NCBI GenBank assembly: GCA_038199985.1
Contig: JBBPYK010000109.1
Coordinates: forward strand, 1 to 64,000
Source of the DNA: Arthrobacter_J sp038199985
GTDB lineage: Bacteria; Actinomycetota; Actinomycetes; Actinomycetales; Micrococcaceae
DNA: 64,000 bases
Direction of reading: 5' to 3'
Position numbers and translations under genes: made by a program. The notes under the pieces were generated by a model. That model had not been told where the DNA came from and made no database searches. It saw only the letters and a list, made by a program, of their open reading frames with translations. Shown one piece after another: positions 9,739 through 18,795 of the stretch (positions are counted from its first letter, which is position 1; each line of letters opens with the position of its first letter).

Positions 9739-10785
9739 ATGGCTATGAACTGTGATGTCCTCATTGTCGGTGGTGGGATTGCCGGGTTGTCTCTCGCGTC
9801 GGAGCTCGCGTCGTCTTGCAGCGTTGTGCTCGTGGAAGCGGAGCAGCGGCTCGGCTATCACACGTCCTCGCGTTCGGCGCGGCAGCTGATTCCCAGTTAC
9901 GGACCTGCGGTGGTGCAGAAACTGACCGGTCGGACGCTTGAGCTGCTTGATGCCCAGCTTCCGGAGGTCTTGAAACCGCGCAGCTTCATGCTCGTGGGAA
10001 CGCACGACGACGTAGCAGCGCGTTTTAGCGGTGACATGGAGTGGCTCAGTCATGCTGAGGCTCTTGACCTCGGACCGCAGCTTCGCGGCGAAAGTTTCGA
10101 CGCCGCGGGGATTGACTATTCGGCTGTAGGGGTGGACACCGATGCGCTCCTTGAATACCACCGTCGACGTGCGGAAGACGCTGGTGCGCAGATCTTCACC
10201 GGTGCTGGCGTCCACACTGCTCAGCAGCTAGGGATCGGGTGGAGCATAGGTGCGGGTTCCCATGCTTTTGAGGCCAGAACAGTGGTTAATGCCGCCGGTG
10301 CCTGGGCAGACAGTTTGGCCGTCATTGCCGGCGTCGGGATCCAGGGCCTGCGCCCCTATCGGAGGAGCGCCGCCGTCGTCCGCGCTGAAAACCTGCCCGA
10401 CGCGGCCGCCCCCATGGTCGCGGCCGCGAATGACAGTTTCTACTTCCGGCGTGACGGTGAAAATTTGCTGATTTCTCCTGCCGAGTCCGTACCCAGTGTC
10501 CCTGAGGACGCGCAACCGAACACGGCCGAGATTCAGGCGCTCATCACCAGAATCAATGCCCTGACCACGCTGGGAATCACCGACGTGCAGCACGCCTGGA
10601 CAGGCCTGAGAACGCAGAATGCCTCGGGCATCCCCGTTGTCGGGTTCGATCGTGAGGCGCAGGGCTTCTTCTGGCTAGCAGGACAGGGAGGCTATGGCTT
10701 CCAGACCTCGTCGGGCATTGCAGAGCTGGCGGCTGGCATCATCTCAGGAAGCGCGAACCCCGTTCCTGAGCTGCAGCCTTCCTGA
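9739..10785 (+). CDS. FAD-dependent oxidoreductase of the DAO (glycine/D-amino acid oxidase) family
   Basis: The 348-residue product starts with a Rossmann dinucleotide-binding motif (DVLIVGGGIAGLSLASELA) followed by the ribityl contact region VEAEQRLGYHTSSRSARQL. The C-terminal second FAD motif is FFWLAGQGGYGFQTSSGIAELAA (10666-10734). These define the DAO fold that oxidises amines or amino acids with release of hydrogen peroxide. It begins 29 bases after kbl and is probably part of the same transcript, so glycine or a related small amine is a reasonable substrate guess. That link is inference only; many DAO relatives act on sarcosine or other N-substituted amino acids. Confidence 0.8.
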   Translation: MAMNCDVLIVGGGIAGLSLASELASSCSVVLVEAEQRLGYHTSSRSARQLIPSYGPAVVQKLTGRTLELLDAQLPEVLKPRSFMLVGTHDDVAARFSGDMEWLSHAEALDLGPQLRGESFDAAGIDYSAVGVDTDALLEYHRRRAEDAGAQIFTGAGVHTAQQLGIGWSIGAGSHAFEARTVVNAAGAWADSLAVIAGVGIQGLRPYRRSAAVVRAENLPDAAAPMVAAANDSFYFRRDGENLLISPAESVPSVPEDAQPNTAEIQALITRINALTTLGITDVQHAWTGLRTQNASGIPVVGFDREAQGFFWLAGQGGYGFQTSSGIAELAAGIISGSANPVPELQPS

Positions 10786-10859
10786 CCGCTAGGCCACAGA
10801 GGTTCCCAGAATAGGACGTCCGCGCCCGTTCGAAGGGGGCTCCATTTCCTGGAGCTCCA

Positions 10860-10931
10860 GTGGTAGAGTTAAGGACAGTTACTTACCCTTGCAGGCACCA
10901 TAGTGGTGTCCTTGCGAGGGTTTTTTTATGA
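10860..10931 (+). CDS. Possible 23-residue leader peptide upstream of the ABC exporter
   Basis: A short open frame starts at GTG 10860, five bases after GGAG, and ends with a TGA that overlaps the ATG of the ABC exporter gene (ATGA, positions 10928-10931). It begins MVELRTVTYP and ends LARVFL. The frame runs right through the terminator hairpin at 10885-10927, so a ribosome translating it would melt the hairpin and arrive at the next start codon. The same ATGA overlap occurs at the junction of the two ABC genes. This is an inference from layout; the peptide has no recognised family and its GGAG is part of a small GGAGCTCC palindrome. Confidence 0.4.
   Translation: MVELRTVTYPCRHHSGVLARVFL
10885..10927 (+). 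terminator. Intrinsic terminator ending one base before the ABC exporter start codon
   Basis: The arms are 10885-10900 and 10904-10921 with a three-base loop, giving a long stem with a small bulge. Seven Ts (10921-10927) follow, and the next base is the A of the ATG at 10928. The ribosome-binding site GCGAGGG (10914-10920) lies inside the 3' arm. Folding would therefore both stop transcription and hide the ribosome-binding site. It could serve simply as terminator for the oxidoreductase gene, but its overlap with the translation signals points to an attenuator. Confidence 0.8.
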
Positions 10932-12790
10932 CAACTTTCATTCAAAAGCTGAGTATTCATCGTCCGAGACCAACGGTGAGAAGCCTATTTCACATTGCGG
11001 GCCAGCTCATTGGCTTGAGCCGGAGCCAAGCGGCAATCCTGTTTGTGTCCATCTTCATTGCGGGCGCCGCTCCAGTGGCCCTTATGTGGATCGCAGCGCT
11101 GATCATCATGGAGGTCCTACGAGCGAGCAGCGGCGGTAGCGGTTCCTTCGCGGATTTAGCAGCGCTCGTCGTGTTCCTCATGGGCGCCCTGGTCATGAGT
11201 CGATCCGGCACGATAGCTTCCGCGTGGATAAGTACTCGCATGGAGGTGCGTCGTGTTGCCCGGCTCCGGTTGCGGGCAACAGAGGGATTAGTTGACAGCC
11301 CCAACTTACAAGTTTTGGAATCTCCCTCTACTGAGACAGCACTAGGGAAGTTTCAGAACGCCGAACGAGCTGGCGGTCTAAATGACGGCAGTCAATCTTT
11401 TGCGAACGTTGCCACCGCGCTCGTCGCCTCTATAGCTTCTACTGTTGTGTTCGCTGTCTTCAACGTGTGGCTAGCTATTTGGCTACTGCTGGCTTGGCTG
11501 CTTGTTCTCTGGATCCAGTGGGGTGCGGCTGGCAATCAATCCACCTTTATCGGAGCCGCTAGTAAAGGCCCAATGATGCGACGAGCCCAGTATCTGCGAG
11601 ACGTCGCAATCAACAGAGATTATGCCAAGGAGATACGTCTCTACAGGCTTCAAGGGTGGGCCCTCGACGCCTATACCTCTGCCTGGATGTCGGTGATGCA
11701 AAGTTTGTGGAATCGGCGAAGGAAGGGGTCGTTTCCTGCCTTTTTTTCTGTTGTTTTACTCGTTGCTGCATATTCAGCATCATTCACTGCAATTGGTGCC
11801 GCACTGGTAGAGAACCGGATCAATGTCGGACTAGTACTTATTTTTGCCCAAACAGCATTGGGCGTTTCGGCCGTCGGTGGGATGTCCGATGCACTGATCA
11901 AGCTTCGCCACTGTGGGGAGGCGATCGACGCGATCGACGACCTCGACGACCTCGGCGGAGGCGGAACGACACTCGCCTCCGAAGGCGTACCGAAGGGCGC
12001 CCGGGACGTACAGGTATCTGAAGGCCTAGCTGTCTCAGATGTAACCTTCAAATACCCAGGCGCCGAACGACCGGTACTCGACAACTTAAGTTTGGAAATC
12101 TCGCAAGGTCAGAAAATCGCTCTGGTCGGCGCTAATGGAAGTGGCAAGAGCACATTGGTAAAACTCTTGTGCGGCTTGTACGAACCAGACTCGGGAACTG
12201 TACGCGTGGGAGGGGGAACCGCGAAGCGGGCAGTTCAATCAGGGCTTATGACAGGAGCGCTGCAGACATTCTCGCGCCTACCCCTCACCCTCGAGAGGAA
12301 CGTGGATTGGAACTTAGGCAGTGGCCTCGACGAAAATCGAGTGCTCACCGCCTTGCAGGCAGTCGGGTTAGCTGATGCAGTTGCAAAGTTGCCCAGAAAG
12401 GCCCAGACGTTACTTGATACGGACCTTGAGGATGGGGTGAACCTTTCCGAGGGCCAATGGCAGAGAGTTGCCATTGCGAGAGCACTCATCGGAATCCAGC
12501 AGGGAGCTTCCCTCGTTATCTTGGACGAACCAACCTCGTCGCTCGATGCTGAAGCAGAAATTCGCGCGTTTGAACTTCTCAACACACTGCCGCACTATGT
12601 GACCAGCATTCTCGTCTCGCACAGGCTTTCGGGAGTACGCCATGCGGAACGAATTGTTCTACTCGACAATGGTCGCATCCTTGAGGATGGCTCGCACGAA
12701 GAACTGATCGCGTTGAATGGGCGTTACGCCGAGATGTACGAATTGCAACGGTCACATTATCTGCATGAGGTCTCGGAGGTCTCTAAATGA
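10928..12790 (+). CDS. ABC exporter half-transporter, first subunit
   Basis: The 620-residue product has an N-terminal membrane domain (hydrophobic segments within about residues 25-320) and a C-terminal nucleotide-binding domain. The ATPase motifs are intact: Walker A VGANGSGKST near residue 400, the signature NLSEGQWQR, Walker B SLVILDEPTSSLD and the switch histidine in LVSHRLS. It should form a heterodimer with the next gene product and export a small molecule, lipid or peptide. No cargo or precursor gene is adjacent. Codon use is noticeably less GC-biased than in the flanking metabolic genes, which hints at acquisition. Expression is probably controlled by the overlapping leader. The substrate is unknown. 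Confidence 0.87.
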   Translation: MTTFIQKLSIHRPRPTVRSLFHIAGQLIGLSRSQAAILFVSIFIAGAAPVALMWIAALIIMEVLRASSGGSGSFADLAALVVFLMGALVMSRSGTIASAWISTRMEVRRVARLRLRATEGLVDSPNLQVLESPSTETALGKFQNAERAGGLNDGSQSFANVATALVASIASTVVFAVFNVWLAIWLLLAWLLVLWIQWGAAGNQSTFIGAASKGPMMRRAQYLRDVAINRDYAKEIRLYRLQGWALDAYTSAWMSVMQSLWNRRRKGSFPAFFSVVLLVAAYSASFTAIGAALVENRINVGLVLIFAQTALGVSAVGGMSDALIKLRHCGEAIDAIDDLDDLGGGGTTLASEGVPKGARDVQVSEGLAVSDVTFKYPGAERPVLDNLSLEISQGQKIALVGANGSGKSTLVKLLCGLYEPDSGTVRVGGGTAKRAVQSGLMTGALQTFSRLPLTLERNVDWNLGSGLDENRVLTALQAVGLADAVAKLPRKAQTLLDTDLEDGVNLSEGQWQRVAIARALIGIQQGASLVILDEPTSSLDAEAEIRAFELLNTLPHYVTSILVSHRLSGVRHAERIVLLDNGRILEDGSHEELIALNGRYAEMYELQRSHYLHEVSEVSK

Positions 12791-14553
12791 AACGGGCTTT
12801 GGTTCTCATTCCCTTGATCCTCAAGACTTCTTGGAGGGTCGACAAACGGCGCACCATAGCAGTCGTTGTCGAACCGCTAGCCCGGCTGGCGGGCCCGCTG
12901 TCGGCAGTCTTCGTCGCCATCCTCATTAATGGCGCAATCAACGACCAATCCGGTTCCATAACGTTAGCCATCATCGGTCTGACTCTCGCTCAGGGCGTTG
13001 TGGCAGCCTCCCAGCACTTCGGCATGCGAATCCGCATGACGTTGGCAGAGAGAGTTGGGTTCGAGTTCGATCGTGAGTTAATTGGAGCGGTTGCACGCAT
13101 CCCAGGCATACATCACCTTCATAACGTTGACCTGCAAAACAAGTTGCAACAAATAAGAGATAATCAGGGTGCGCTTGCGGGGTCACTCAACATGCTCGTG
13201 AATACCGCAAATTCGCTTTTCGTTTCCTTAGGAATTCTTGGCGTACTTATATGGATCAACCCACTCCTACTGGTCTTAGTCGCATTCGCAGCTCCTGCTT
13301 TTCGAACTGCAAGCCAAGAAAGAAAGATACAGGCAGCTACCGAACAGGCGGTGGCACCTATAGCGCGGCTAGCTCGCAAACTGGGCGAACTCGCAGTTCG
13401 ACCCGCGACTAACGCTGACCTCCGCCTATGGGGCGCCAAAAACCTTGTCGTGGGGGAGCAACGGGAAGCGTGGCAGAAGATAATAAGCTTGCGCGAGAGA
13501 ACCGCTGCCGACATAGCGAAGCTGCATATCAAAAGGGATCTGATATTCACCATAGGGTATGCAGTGAGCATTATGTTCATCGCATGGATGGCCTATACAG
13601 GAGGCGTCTCGTTGGGCGCCGCAGCAGCTGCGATAATTGTAGGAAGGCTTGTACAAACTCAAGTTCTTGCCCCCATAGCCACGGTGAACTTTTTCGCGCG
13701 CGTTTTGCGCACAGTAGAACTGAGTCGTGAAGTCATTCAACACTCAAACGATGCCAACAACGACGGCGCTTCCTTCACGACGGAGAGGAACGGAGAGGTA
13801 CCCCACAGGCTCAAGAGCGTGGAGTTCGCGTATCCCGGCTCCAACACACAGGTTCTCGGATCAATCGACCTTGAACTCGAATCTGGAAAAGTAATTGCTC
13901 TCATTGGTGAAAACGGTGCGGGAAAATCCACGCTGGTAAACCTAATAGCTGGTCTCTACAAACCAACTTCAGGCTGCATCGAATATCGTGGAAACAGTGG
14001 GGAAGATTCCCCGACGGAGGCTTCAATCAGCGCGACTTTTCAAGACTATTCGCGATTTGAGTTTGAACTTTCAAAGACTGTGGGGCTTGGGTGGATCGAA
14101 AATCTCGGAAATCAGGATATTGCGCGAAGGGCCATCCATGCCGCCGGAGCCGATTCCCTTGTTCGTTCCTTACCGCAGGGCCTCGATACCCAATTAGGAA
14201 GCCGATGGGAAGGAGGCGTTGACCTCTCAGGTGGACAGTGGCAAATGACGGCCATATCACGATCAATGGTTCGACCTTCAAAGTTGATCATCCTGGATGA
14301 ACCCACCGCGAGTCTGGACGCGCATGCCGAAGATGACCTATTAACTGTCCTGTCCCGCCGATTGAATCGGGCCAGACTCGAAGAGACGACCGTTCTTATC
14401 GTGTCCCACCGCATGTCTTCCGCCCGCTTGGCCGACGTGATTGTTCGTCTCGATGGAGGAAAGGTTATGGAAATTGGCTCTCACGACGATCTCGTAGACG
14501 CGGGCGGAGAATACGCGCGCATCTACGAGATGCAGAGAGCAGCTTTCGAATGA
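12787..14553 (+). CDS. ABC exporter half-transporter, second subunit
   Basis: The 588-residue product has the same architecture: a membrane domain in roughly the first 310 residues, then an ATPase domain with Walker A LIGENGAGKST, signature DLSGGQWQM, Walker B LIILDEPTASLDAH and switch histidine VSHRMS. Both members of the pair keep a Walker B glutamate, so both ATP sites could be catalytic. Its start overlaps the stop of the first subunit (ATGA), showing tight translational coupling and a heterodimer. Codon use shares the lower GC bias of its partner. It ends 89 bases before the convergent hutH. No substrate can be named. Confidence 0.87.
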   Translation: MKRALVLIPLILKTSWRVDKRRTIAVVVEPLARLAGPLSAVFVAILINGAINDQSGSITLAIIGLTLAQGVVAASQHFGMRIRMTLAERVGFEFDRELIGAVARIPGIHHLHNVDLQNKLQQIRDNQGALAGSLNMLVNTANSLFVSLGILGVLIWINPLLLVLVAFAAPAFRTASQERKIQAATEQAVAPIARLARKLGELAVRPATNADLRLWGAKNLVVGEQREAWQKIISLRERTAADIAKLHIKRDLIFTIGYAVSIMFIAWMAYTGGVSLGAAAAAIIVGRLVQTQVLAPIATVNFFARVLRTVELSREVIQHSNDANNDGASFTTERNGEVPHRLKSVEFAYPGSNTQVLGSIDLELESGKVIALIGENGAGKSTLVNLIAGLYKPTSGCIEYRGNSGEDSPTEASISATFQDYSRFEFELSKTVGLGWIENLGNQDIARRAIHAAGADSLVRSLPQGLDTQLGSRWEGGVDLSGGQWQMTAISRSMVRPSKLIILDEPTASLDAHAEDDLLTVLSRRLNRARLEETTVLIVSHRMSSARLADVIVRLDGGKVMEIGSHDDLVDAGGEYARIYEMQRAAFE

Positions 14554-14642
14554 CGCAACCATCGGATCGGCCATCCGAACTCCAGCGCCGGGGGGGCGGA
14601 CAGACGATACTGGCAATTGGCGCGGAAGGAAGGCTAGAAACG

Positions 14643-16202
14643 CTAGGCCACAAGGGATCCCAATGCCGATTCCGCGGCAGTCAGCAGCGAACCGTTGTCC
14701 ACCAGCACGCGGACGGCCTCGATCTCGGGCGCCAGGTAGCGGTCCGTTGCCGGGCCCTCGACCACCTTGCGGATCTCCCGCCGAACCGCGGTGATGGCAA
14801 CGGCGCTCTGGGACGTTTCCACGCCGCCGTCGCGCATGTCCAGCGCACGGGCGTTGGTCAGTAGTTCGATGGCGAGTACCCGGGTCAGTCCGTCGATGGC
14901 CTTGCGCAGTTTCAGGCCAGCCGACCAGCCCATGGACACGTGGTCCTCCTGCATAGCGGAGCTGGGGATGGAGTCCACGGAGGCCGGGTTGGCCAGACGT
15001 TTCAGCTCGGAGACAATGCCAGCCTGGGTGTACTGGGCGATCATGTGGCCGGAGTCAACGCCCGGATCGTCGGCGAGGAACGCGTTCAGACCGTGGTTGC
15101 GGGAGTGGTCAAGGAAACGGTCGGTGCGCCGTTCGCTCATGGAGGCCACATCAGCGACGGCGATGGCCAGAAAGTCGAGAGCGTAACCCACGGGGGCGCC
15201 GTGGAAGTTGCCGTTGGATTCAACGCGACCATCCACCATGACCACCGGGTTGTCGATCGCGGAACCGAGTTCAATGCTCGCAACGGACTCCACGTGGGCC
15301 AGCGTTGAGCGGGCCGCTCCGTGTACTTGGGGTGCGCAGCGCAGCGAGTAGGCGTCCTGGACGCGGGTGAAGCCGTCCCCTGATTTCTGCGCTTTGATGA
15401 GTGGCGACCCGGCCAAGATGCTTCGGATATTGCCTGCGGAGGCGATTTGTCCCGGATGCGGGCGCAGGGCGTGAATGTCCTCGGCAAAAACGGCGTCCGT
15501 GCCCAGTAGTCCCTCAACGCTCATGGCGGCCGAGAGGTCTGCTGTGCGAAGGAGCTTGTGCAGATCGGCGGAGGCCAAGATGAGCATCCCCAGCATGCCG
15601 TCTGTACCGTTGATCAGCGCCAGGCCTTCCTTTTCGCGCAGCTCCACCGGTTCCAGGTTGGCGGCGGCGAGGGCGTTGGCTGCCGGGACCAGTTCTCCGG
15701 CCGAGTTGCGGACGTCGCCTTCGCCCATCATCGCCAATGCGCAATGCGACAGGGGAGCCAAATCACCTGAGCAGCCTAGGGACCCATATTCGCCAACCAC
15801 AGGAGTGATACCCGCGTTGAGCATCGCGGCATAGGTCTGTGCCACGAGGGTCCGGATGCCGGTGCGGCCGGTTGCCATGGTGGAGAGGCGGTTGAGCATC
15901 AGGCCGCGAACCACTTCGCGATCCACCTCGGCCCCCGACGACGCCGCGTGGCTGCGGATCAGCGAGCGCTGCAACTGGGAGCGCAATTCGACGGGAATGT
16001 GCTTGGTGGCCAGAGCGCCGAAGCCTGTGGAGACACCGTAGTGCGGCTTGTCGTCATTGACGAGGGCATCAATGGTGGCCCGCGAGTCTTCCATGGCCTT
16101 CAACGAGTCAGCGCTGAGTTCCAGCTGCGCACCGTGGCGGGCAATAGCAACGACCTCCTCGGGGGCAAGTGGGCCGGTGCCGACGGTAATTTTCTGTTCC
16201 AT
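14643..16202 (-). CDS. hutH: Histidine ammonia-lyase
   Basis: The 519-residue product deaminates L-histidine to urocanate, the first step of histidine use. The electrophilic MIO prosthetic group forms from three residues, here Cys144-Ser145-Gly146 in SLGCSGDLAPLSH; the Cys in place of the more usual Ala is typical of actinobacterial HutH. Other landmarks are HYGVSTGFGALA, RPHPGQ, ESNGNFHGAP and SSAMQEDHVSMGW. GAGGT precedes the ATG. It is transcribed divergently from the IclR regulator and the rest of the hut operon, with half-sites for a regulator in the 100-base gap. Confidence 0.96.
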   Translation of the reverse strand: MEQKITVGTGPLAPEEVVAIARHGAQLELSADSLKAMEDSRATIDALVNDDKPHYGVSTGFGALATKHIPVELRSQLQRSLIRSHAASSGAEVDREVVRGLMLNRLSTMATGRTGIRTLVAQTYAAMLNAGITPVVGEYGSLGCSGDLAPLSHCALAMMGEGDVRNSAGELVPAANALAAANLEPVELREKEGLALINGTDGMLGMLILASADLHKLLRTADLSAAMSVEGLLGTDAVFAEDIHALRPHPGQIASAGNIRSILAGSPLIKAQKSGDGFTRVQDAYSLRCAPQVHGAARSTLAHVESVASIELGSAIDNPVVMVDGRVESNGNFHGAPVGYALDFLAIAVADVASMSERRTDRFLDHSRNHGLNAFLADDPGVDSGHMIAQYTQAGIVSELKRLANPASVDSIPSSAMQEDHVSMGWSAGLKLRKAIDGLTRVLAIELLTNARALDMRDGGVETSQSAVAITAVRREIRKVVEGPATDRYLAPEIEAVRVLVDNGSLLTAAESALGSLVA

Positions 16203-16237
16203 GGAGACCTCGTTCTGTGGATGGTGTTGCCAAGTGG

Positions 16238-16263
16238 TGAAAAGCGCGTTTCAATAAGTGAAA
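16238..16263. promoter_or_regulatory. Candidate IclR-type operator between hutH and the hut operon
   Basis: Three half-sites alternate in orientation here: TGAAA at 16238-16242, TTTCA at 16249-16253 and TGAAA at 16259-16263. They give two overlapping inverted repeats with spacers of six and five bases. The site sits in the middle of the divergent hutH-iclR gap, where a dimeric or tetrameric IclR protein could control both directions. The match is by symmetry and position; no binding consensus was computed. Confidence 0.5.
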
Positions 16264-16302
16264 TACAAATCAACCCGGTATGCAAGAGCGAAAGGCGTGG
16301 AT

Positions 16303-16980
16303 ATGGCCCAGACTGCCTCGCGGACAGACACATCGACCCGCACTGTGGAACGCGCGCTGGCACTGCTCGGCGTCGTCTGTGATGGTGGCGCAGTCTCCCT
16401 GACGGATGCCTCCCGCGAAGCCGGTCTTTCCACTTCCACTGCGCTGAGACTGCTACGCACCATGGAAGCGTCCGGATTTGTTCGCAAGGACGACGACGGC
16501 TATCGGCCAGGAATGCGCATTGTCCAGCTGGGAGCCCAAGCGCTCAGTAACGAATCTCTCGTGCCACTCGCGGCCGAGTCAATGAAGCGGCTGGTCGCGC
16601 AAACCGGCGAATCCGCATACTTGAACGTGCCGGCGTCGGGCGGTCCGGATTCGGGGCACGGCATCTACATTGCGGTTCAGGAGGGGACTCACTCGGTCCG
16701 ACACACCAGCTGGGTTGGCCGGAGCATTGAACTCCGTGGCACCGCAGCGGGTCAAGTCCTCCATGGGCAGACTCCACCTGCCGGGTATGTGGTGGTCAGC
16801 AACGGCGTCGAACCCGACGTCACGGCGGTTGCAGCACCCGTTCTGGTAGGGGGCCAAGTGATCGCGGCGCTGAGTGTCGTGGCCCCCAGTTACCGGATTT
16901 CCGACGACGAGGCCCACCGCATCGGTGCGCTTGTTGCAGCAGAGGCACAAACCATTCTCTCCACCCGGCCGGCTGCTTGA
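16303..16980 (+). CDS. IclR family transcriptional regulator, probable hut regulator
   Basis: The 225-residue product has an N-terminal winged helix-turn-helix (RTVERALALLGVVCDGGAVS through STALRLLRTMEASGFV) and a C-terminal IclR effector-binding domain that includes YLNVPASGG and GIYIAVQEG. I start it at ATG 16303, which has AAAGG at good spacing; an upstream GTG at 16258 would add 15 residues and would overlap the candidate operator. It is divergent from hutH and starts the block hutU to hutI, so it most likely senses histidine or urocanate and controls the cluster. Activation versus repression cannot be told. Confidence 0.87.
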   Translation: MAQTASRTDTSTRTVERALALLGVVCDGGAVSLTDASREAGLSTSTALRLLRTMEASGFVRKDDDGYRPGMRIVQLGAQALSNESLVPLAAESMKRLVAQTGESAYLNVPASGGPDSGHGIYIAVQEGTHSVRHTSWVGRSIELRGTAAGQVLHGQTPPAGYVVVSNGVEPDVTAVAAPVLVGGQVIAALSVVAPSYRISDDEAHRIGALVAAEAQTILSTRPAA

Positions 16981-17030
16981 ACGGTCAGCTCCAGCATCGC
17001 TCACGACACATCACCGAACAAGGAGACATC

Positions 17031-18719
17031 TTGACTTTCACCCAGCACGATCCCTCCCGCAGCATCCGGGCCGCCCGGGGAACTAAAATCACTGCGAAGT
17101 CATGGCAGACCGAGGCACCTATGAGGATGCTCATGAACAACCTGGACCCAGAGGTTGCCGAGCGCCCCGAGGACCTGGTGGTTTACGGCGGGACAGGCCG
17201 TGCCGCCCGAAGCTGGGAGGCGTTCGACGCGATCGTCAAGACGCTGGAAACCCTCGACGAGGACGAGACGCTGCTGGTGCAGTCCGGCAAGCCCGTCGGT
17301 GTGTTCCGCACTCACGAATGGGCGCCGCGCGTCCTTATTGCCAACTCAAACCTGGTGGGGGACTGGGCCAACTGGCCAGAATTCCGCAAGCTCGAAGCTG
17401 AAGGCCTGATGATGTACGGGCAGATGACCGCCGGGTCCTGGATCTATATCGGGACGCAGGGCATCCTGCAGGGCACGTTTGAAACGTTCGCTGCCATCGC
17501 GCGCAAACTGTTCGACGACGAGAACGCAACTCTCGCCGGCACACTGACCCTGACCGGAGGCTGCGGCGGGATGGGTGGCGCCCAGCCGTTGGCCGTAACC
17601 CTCAACGGCGGAGCCGTCCTGATAGTCGACGTCGACGAGGCACGCCTCCGCCGTCGTGCCAGCAAGCGGTATCTTGATGAGGTGGAGACGGATATCGATG
17701 CCGCTCTCGCTAAGGTCAAGGCAGCCAAGGAGGAAAAGCGGGCGCTCTCAGTGGGGCTGGTGGGCAACGCCGCGGAGGTCTTCGAGGAGCTGCTGCGCCG
17801 CCACCGCGAGGGAGAAGTCACCTTCGATATCGTCACCGATCAGACCTCAGCGCACGATCCGCTGAGCTACCTACCTACCGAGTTCGCCCTGGATCAGTGG
17901 GACGGCGAGGCGAAGGCGGATCCCGAGGGCTTCACCAAGAAAGCCCGCGAATCAATGGCACGCCAGGTACAGGCCATGGTGGAATTCCAGGACGCCGGAG
18001 CAGAAGTGTTCGACTACGGAAACTCCATCCGCGACGAGGCACGCCACGGCGGCTACGCCCGCGCCTTCGATTTCCCCGGATTCGTCCCGGCCTACATTCG
18101 CCCGTTGTTCTGTGAGGGTATGGGCCCGTTCCGTTGGGTTGCCCTCTCCGGAGACCCGAAGGATATCGAGGTCACCGATCAGGCCATCAAGGAGCTCTTC
18201 CCGGACAACAAGCACCTGCACCGCTGGATCAACGCGGCTGCAGAGCACGTGGAGTTCGAAGGCCTGCCTGCACGTATTTGCTGGCTCGGGTACGGCGACC
18301 GTGCCAAAGCTGGTGTGCTGTTCAACCAGTTGGTGGCCGACGGAAAAGTCTCCGCGCCCCTCGTTATCGGACGCGACCACCTGGATTCCGGCTCCGTGGC
18401 CTCGCCGTATCGCGAGACCGAATCCATGGCTGACGGTTCGGACGCCATCGCCGACTGGCCCATGCTGAACGCCATGCTGAACACAGCCTCCGGAGCAACC
18501 TGGGTATCGCTGCATCACGGTGGCGGCGTCGGCATTGGGCGCTCCATCCATGCCGGCCAGGTATCCGTGGCCGACGGCACAGACCTTGCCGCGCAGAAAC
18601 TCGAGCGGCTGCTCACCAACGACCCAGGAACGGGCGTCATCCGCCACGTCGACGCCGGCTACGAGCGGGCATCCGACGTCGCAGCCGAGCGCGGCGTCCG
18701 TATCCCCATGACGGAGTAG
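17031..18719 (+). CDS. hutU: Urocanate hydratase
   Basis: The 562-residue product converts urocanate to 4-imidazolone-5-propionate using tightly bound NAD+. The family string LTLTGGCGGMGGAQPLA (around 17540-17590), the EVFDYGNSIRDEA segment and the C-terminal HHGGGVGIGRSIHAG motif are all present. The start is TTG 17031, placed five bases after AAGGAG; an earlier in-frame TTG at 16977 overlaps the regulator stop but lacks such a site. It follows iclR by 50 bases and is the second enzyme of histidine degradation. Confidence 0.95.
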   Translation: MTFTQHDPSRSIRAARGTKITAKSWQTEAPMRMLMNNLDPEVAERPEDLVVYGGTGRAARSWEAFDAIVKTLETLDEDETLLVQSGKPVGVFRTHEWAPRVLIANSNLVGDWANWPEFRKLEAEGLMMYGQMTAGSWIYIGTQGILQGTFETFAAIARKLFDDENATLAGTLTLTGGCGGMGGAQPLAVTLNGGAVLIVDVDEARLRRRASKRYLDEVETDIDAALAKVKAAKEEKRALSVGLVGNAAEVFEELLRRHREGEVTFDIVTDQTSAHDPLSYLPTEFALDQWDGEAKADPEGFTKKARESMARQVQAMVEFQDAGAEVFDYGNSIRDEARHGGYARAFDFPGFVPAYIRPLFCEGMGPFRWVALSGDPKDIEVTDQAIKELFPDNKHLHRWINAAAEHVEFEGLPARICWLGYGDRAKAGVLFNQLVADGKVSAPLVIGRDHLDSGSVASPYRETESMADGSDAIADWPMLNAMLNTASGATWVSLHHGGGVGIGRSIHAGQVSVADGTDLAAQKLERLLTNDPGTGVIRHVDAGYERASDVAAERGVRIPMTE

Positions 18720-18795
18720 CTGTGCCGGGCCCTCTGTACCCGACGCGGGCCGCCCACCGTCCCTCGACGCGTCCGGGTCTCACAAAGGAGTAACT

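Noticed and set aside
15753..15783. Cys-Ser-Gly instead of Ala-Ser-Gly at the HutH MIO site as a sign of a defective enzyme
   Set aside because: The SLGCSGDLAPLSH context is the one I recall for actinobacterial HutH such as Streptomyces, so it is a clade trait rather than a defect.
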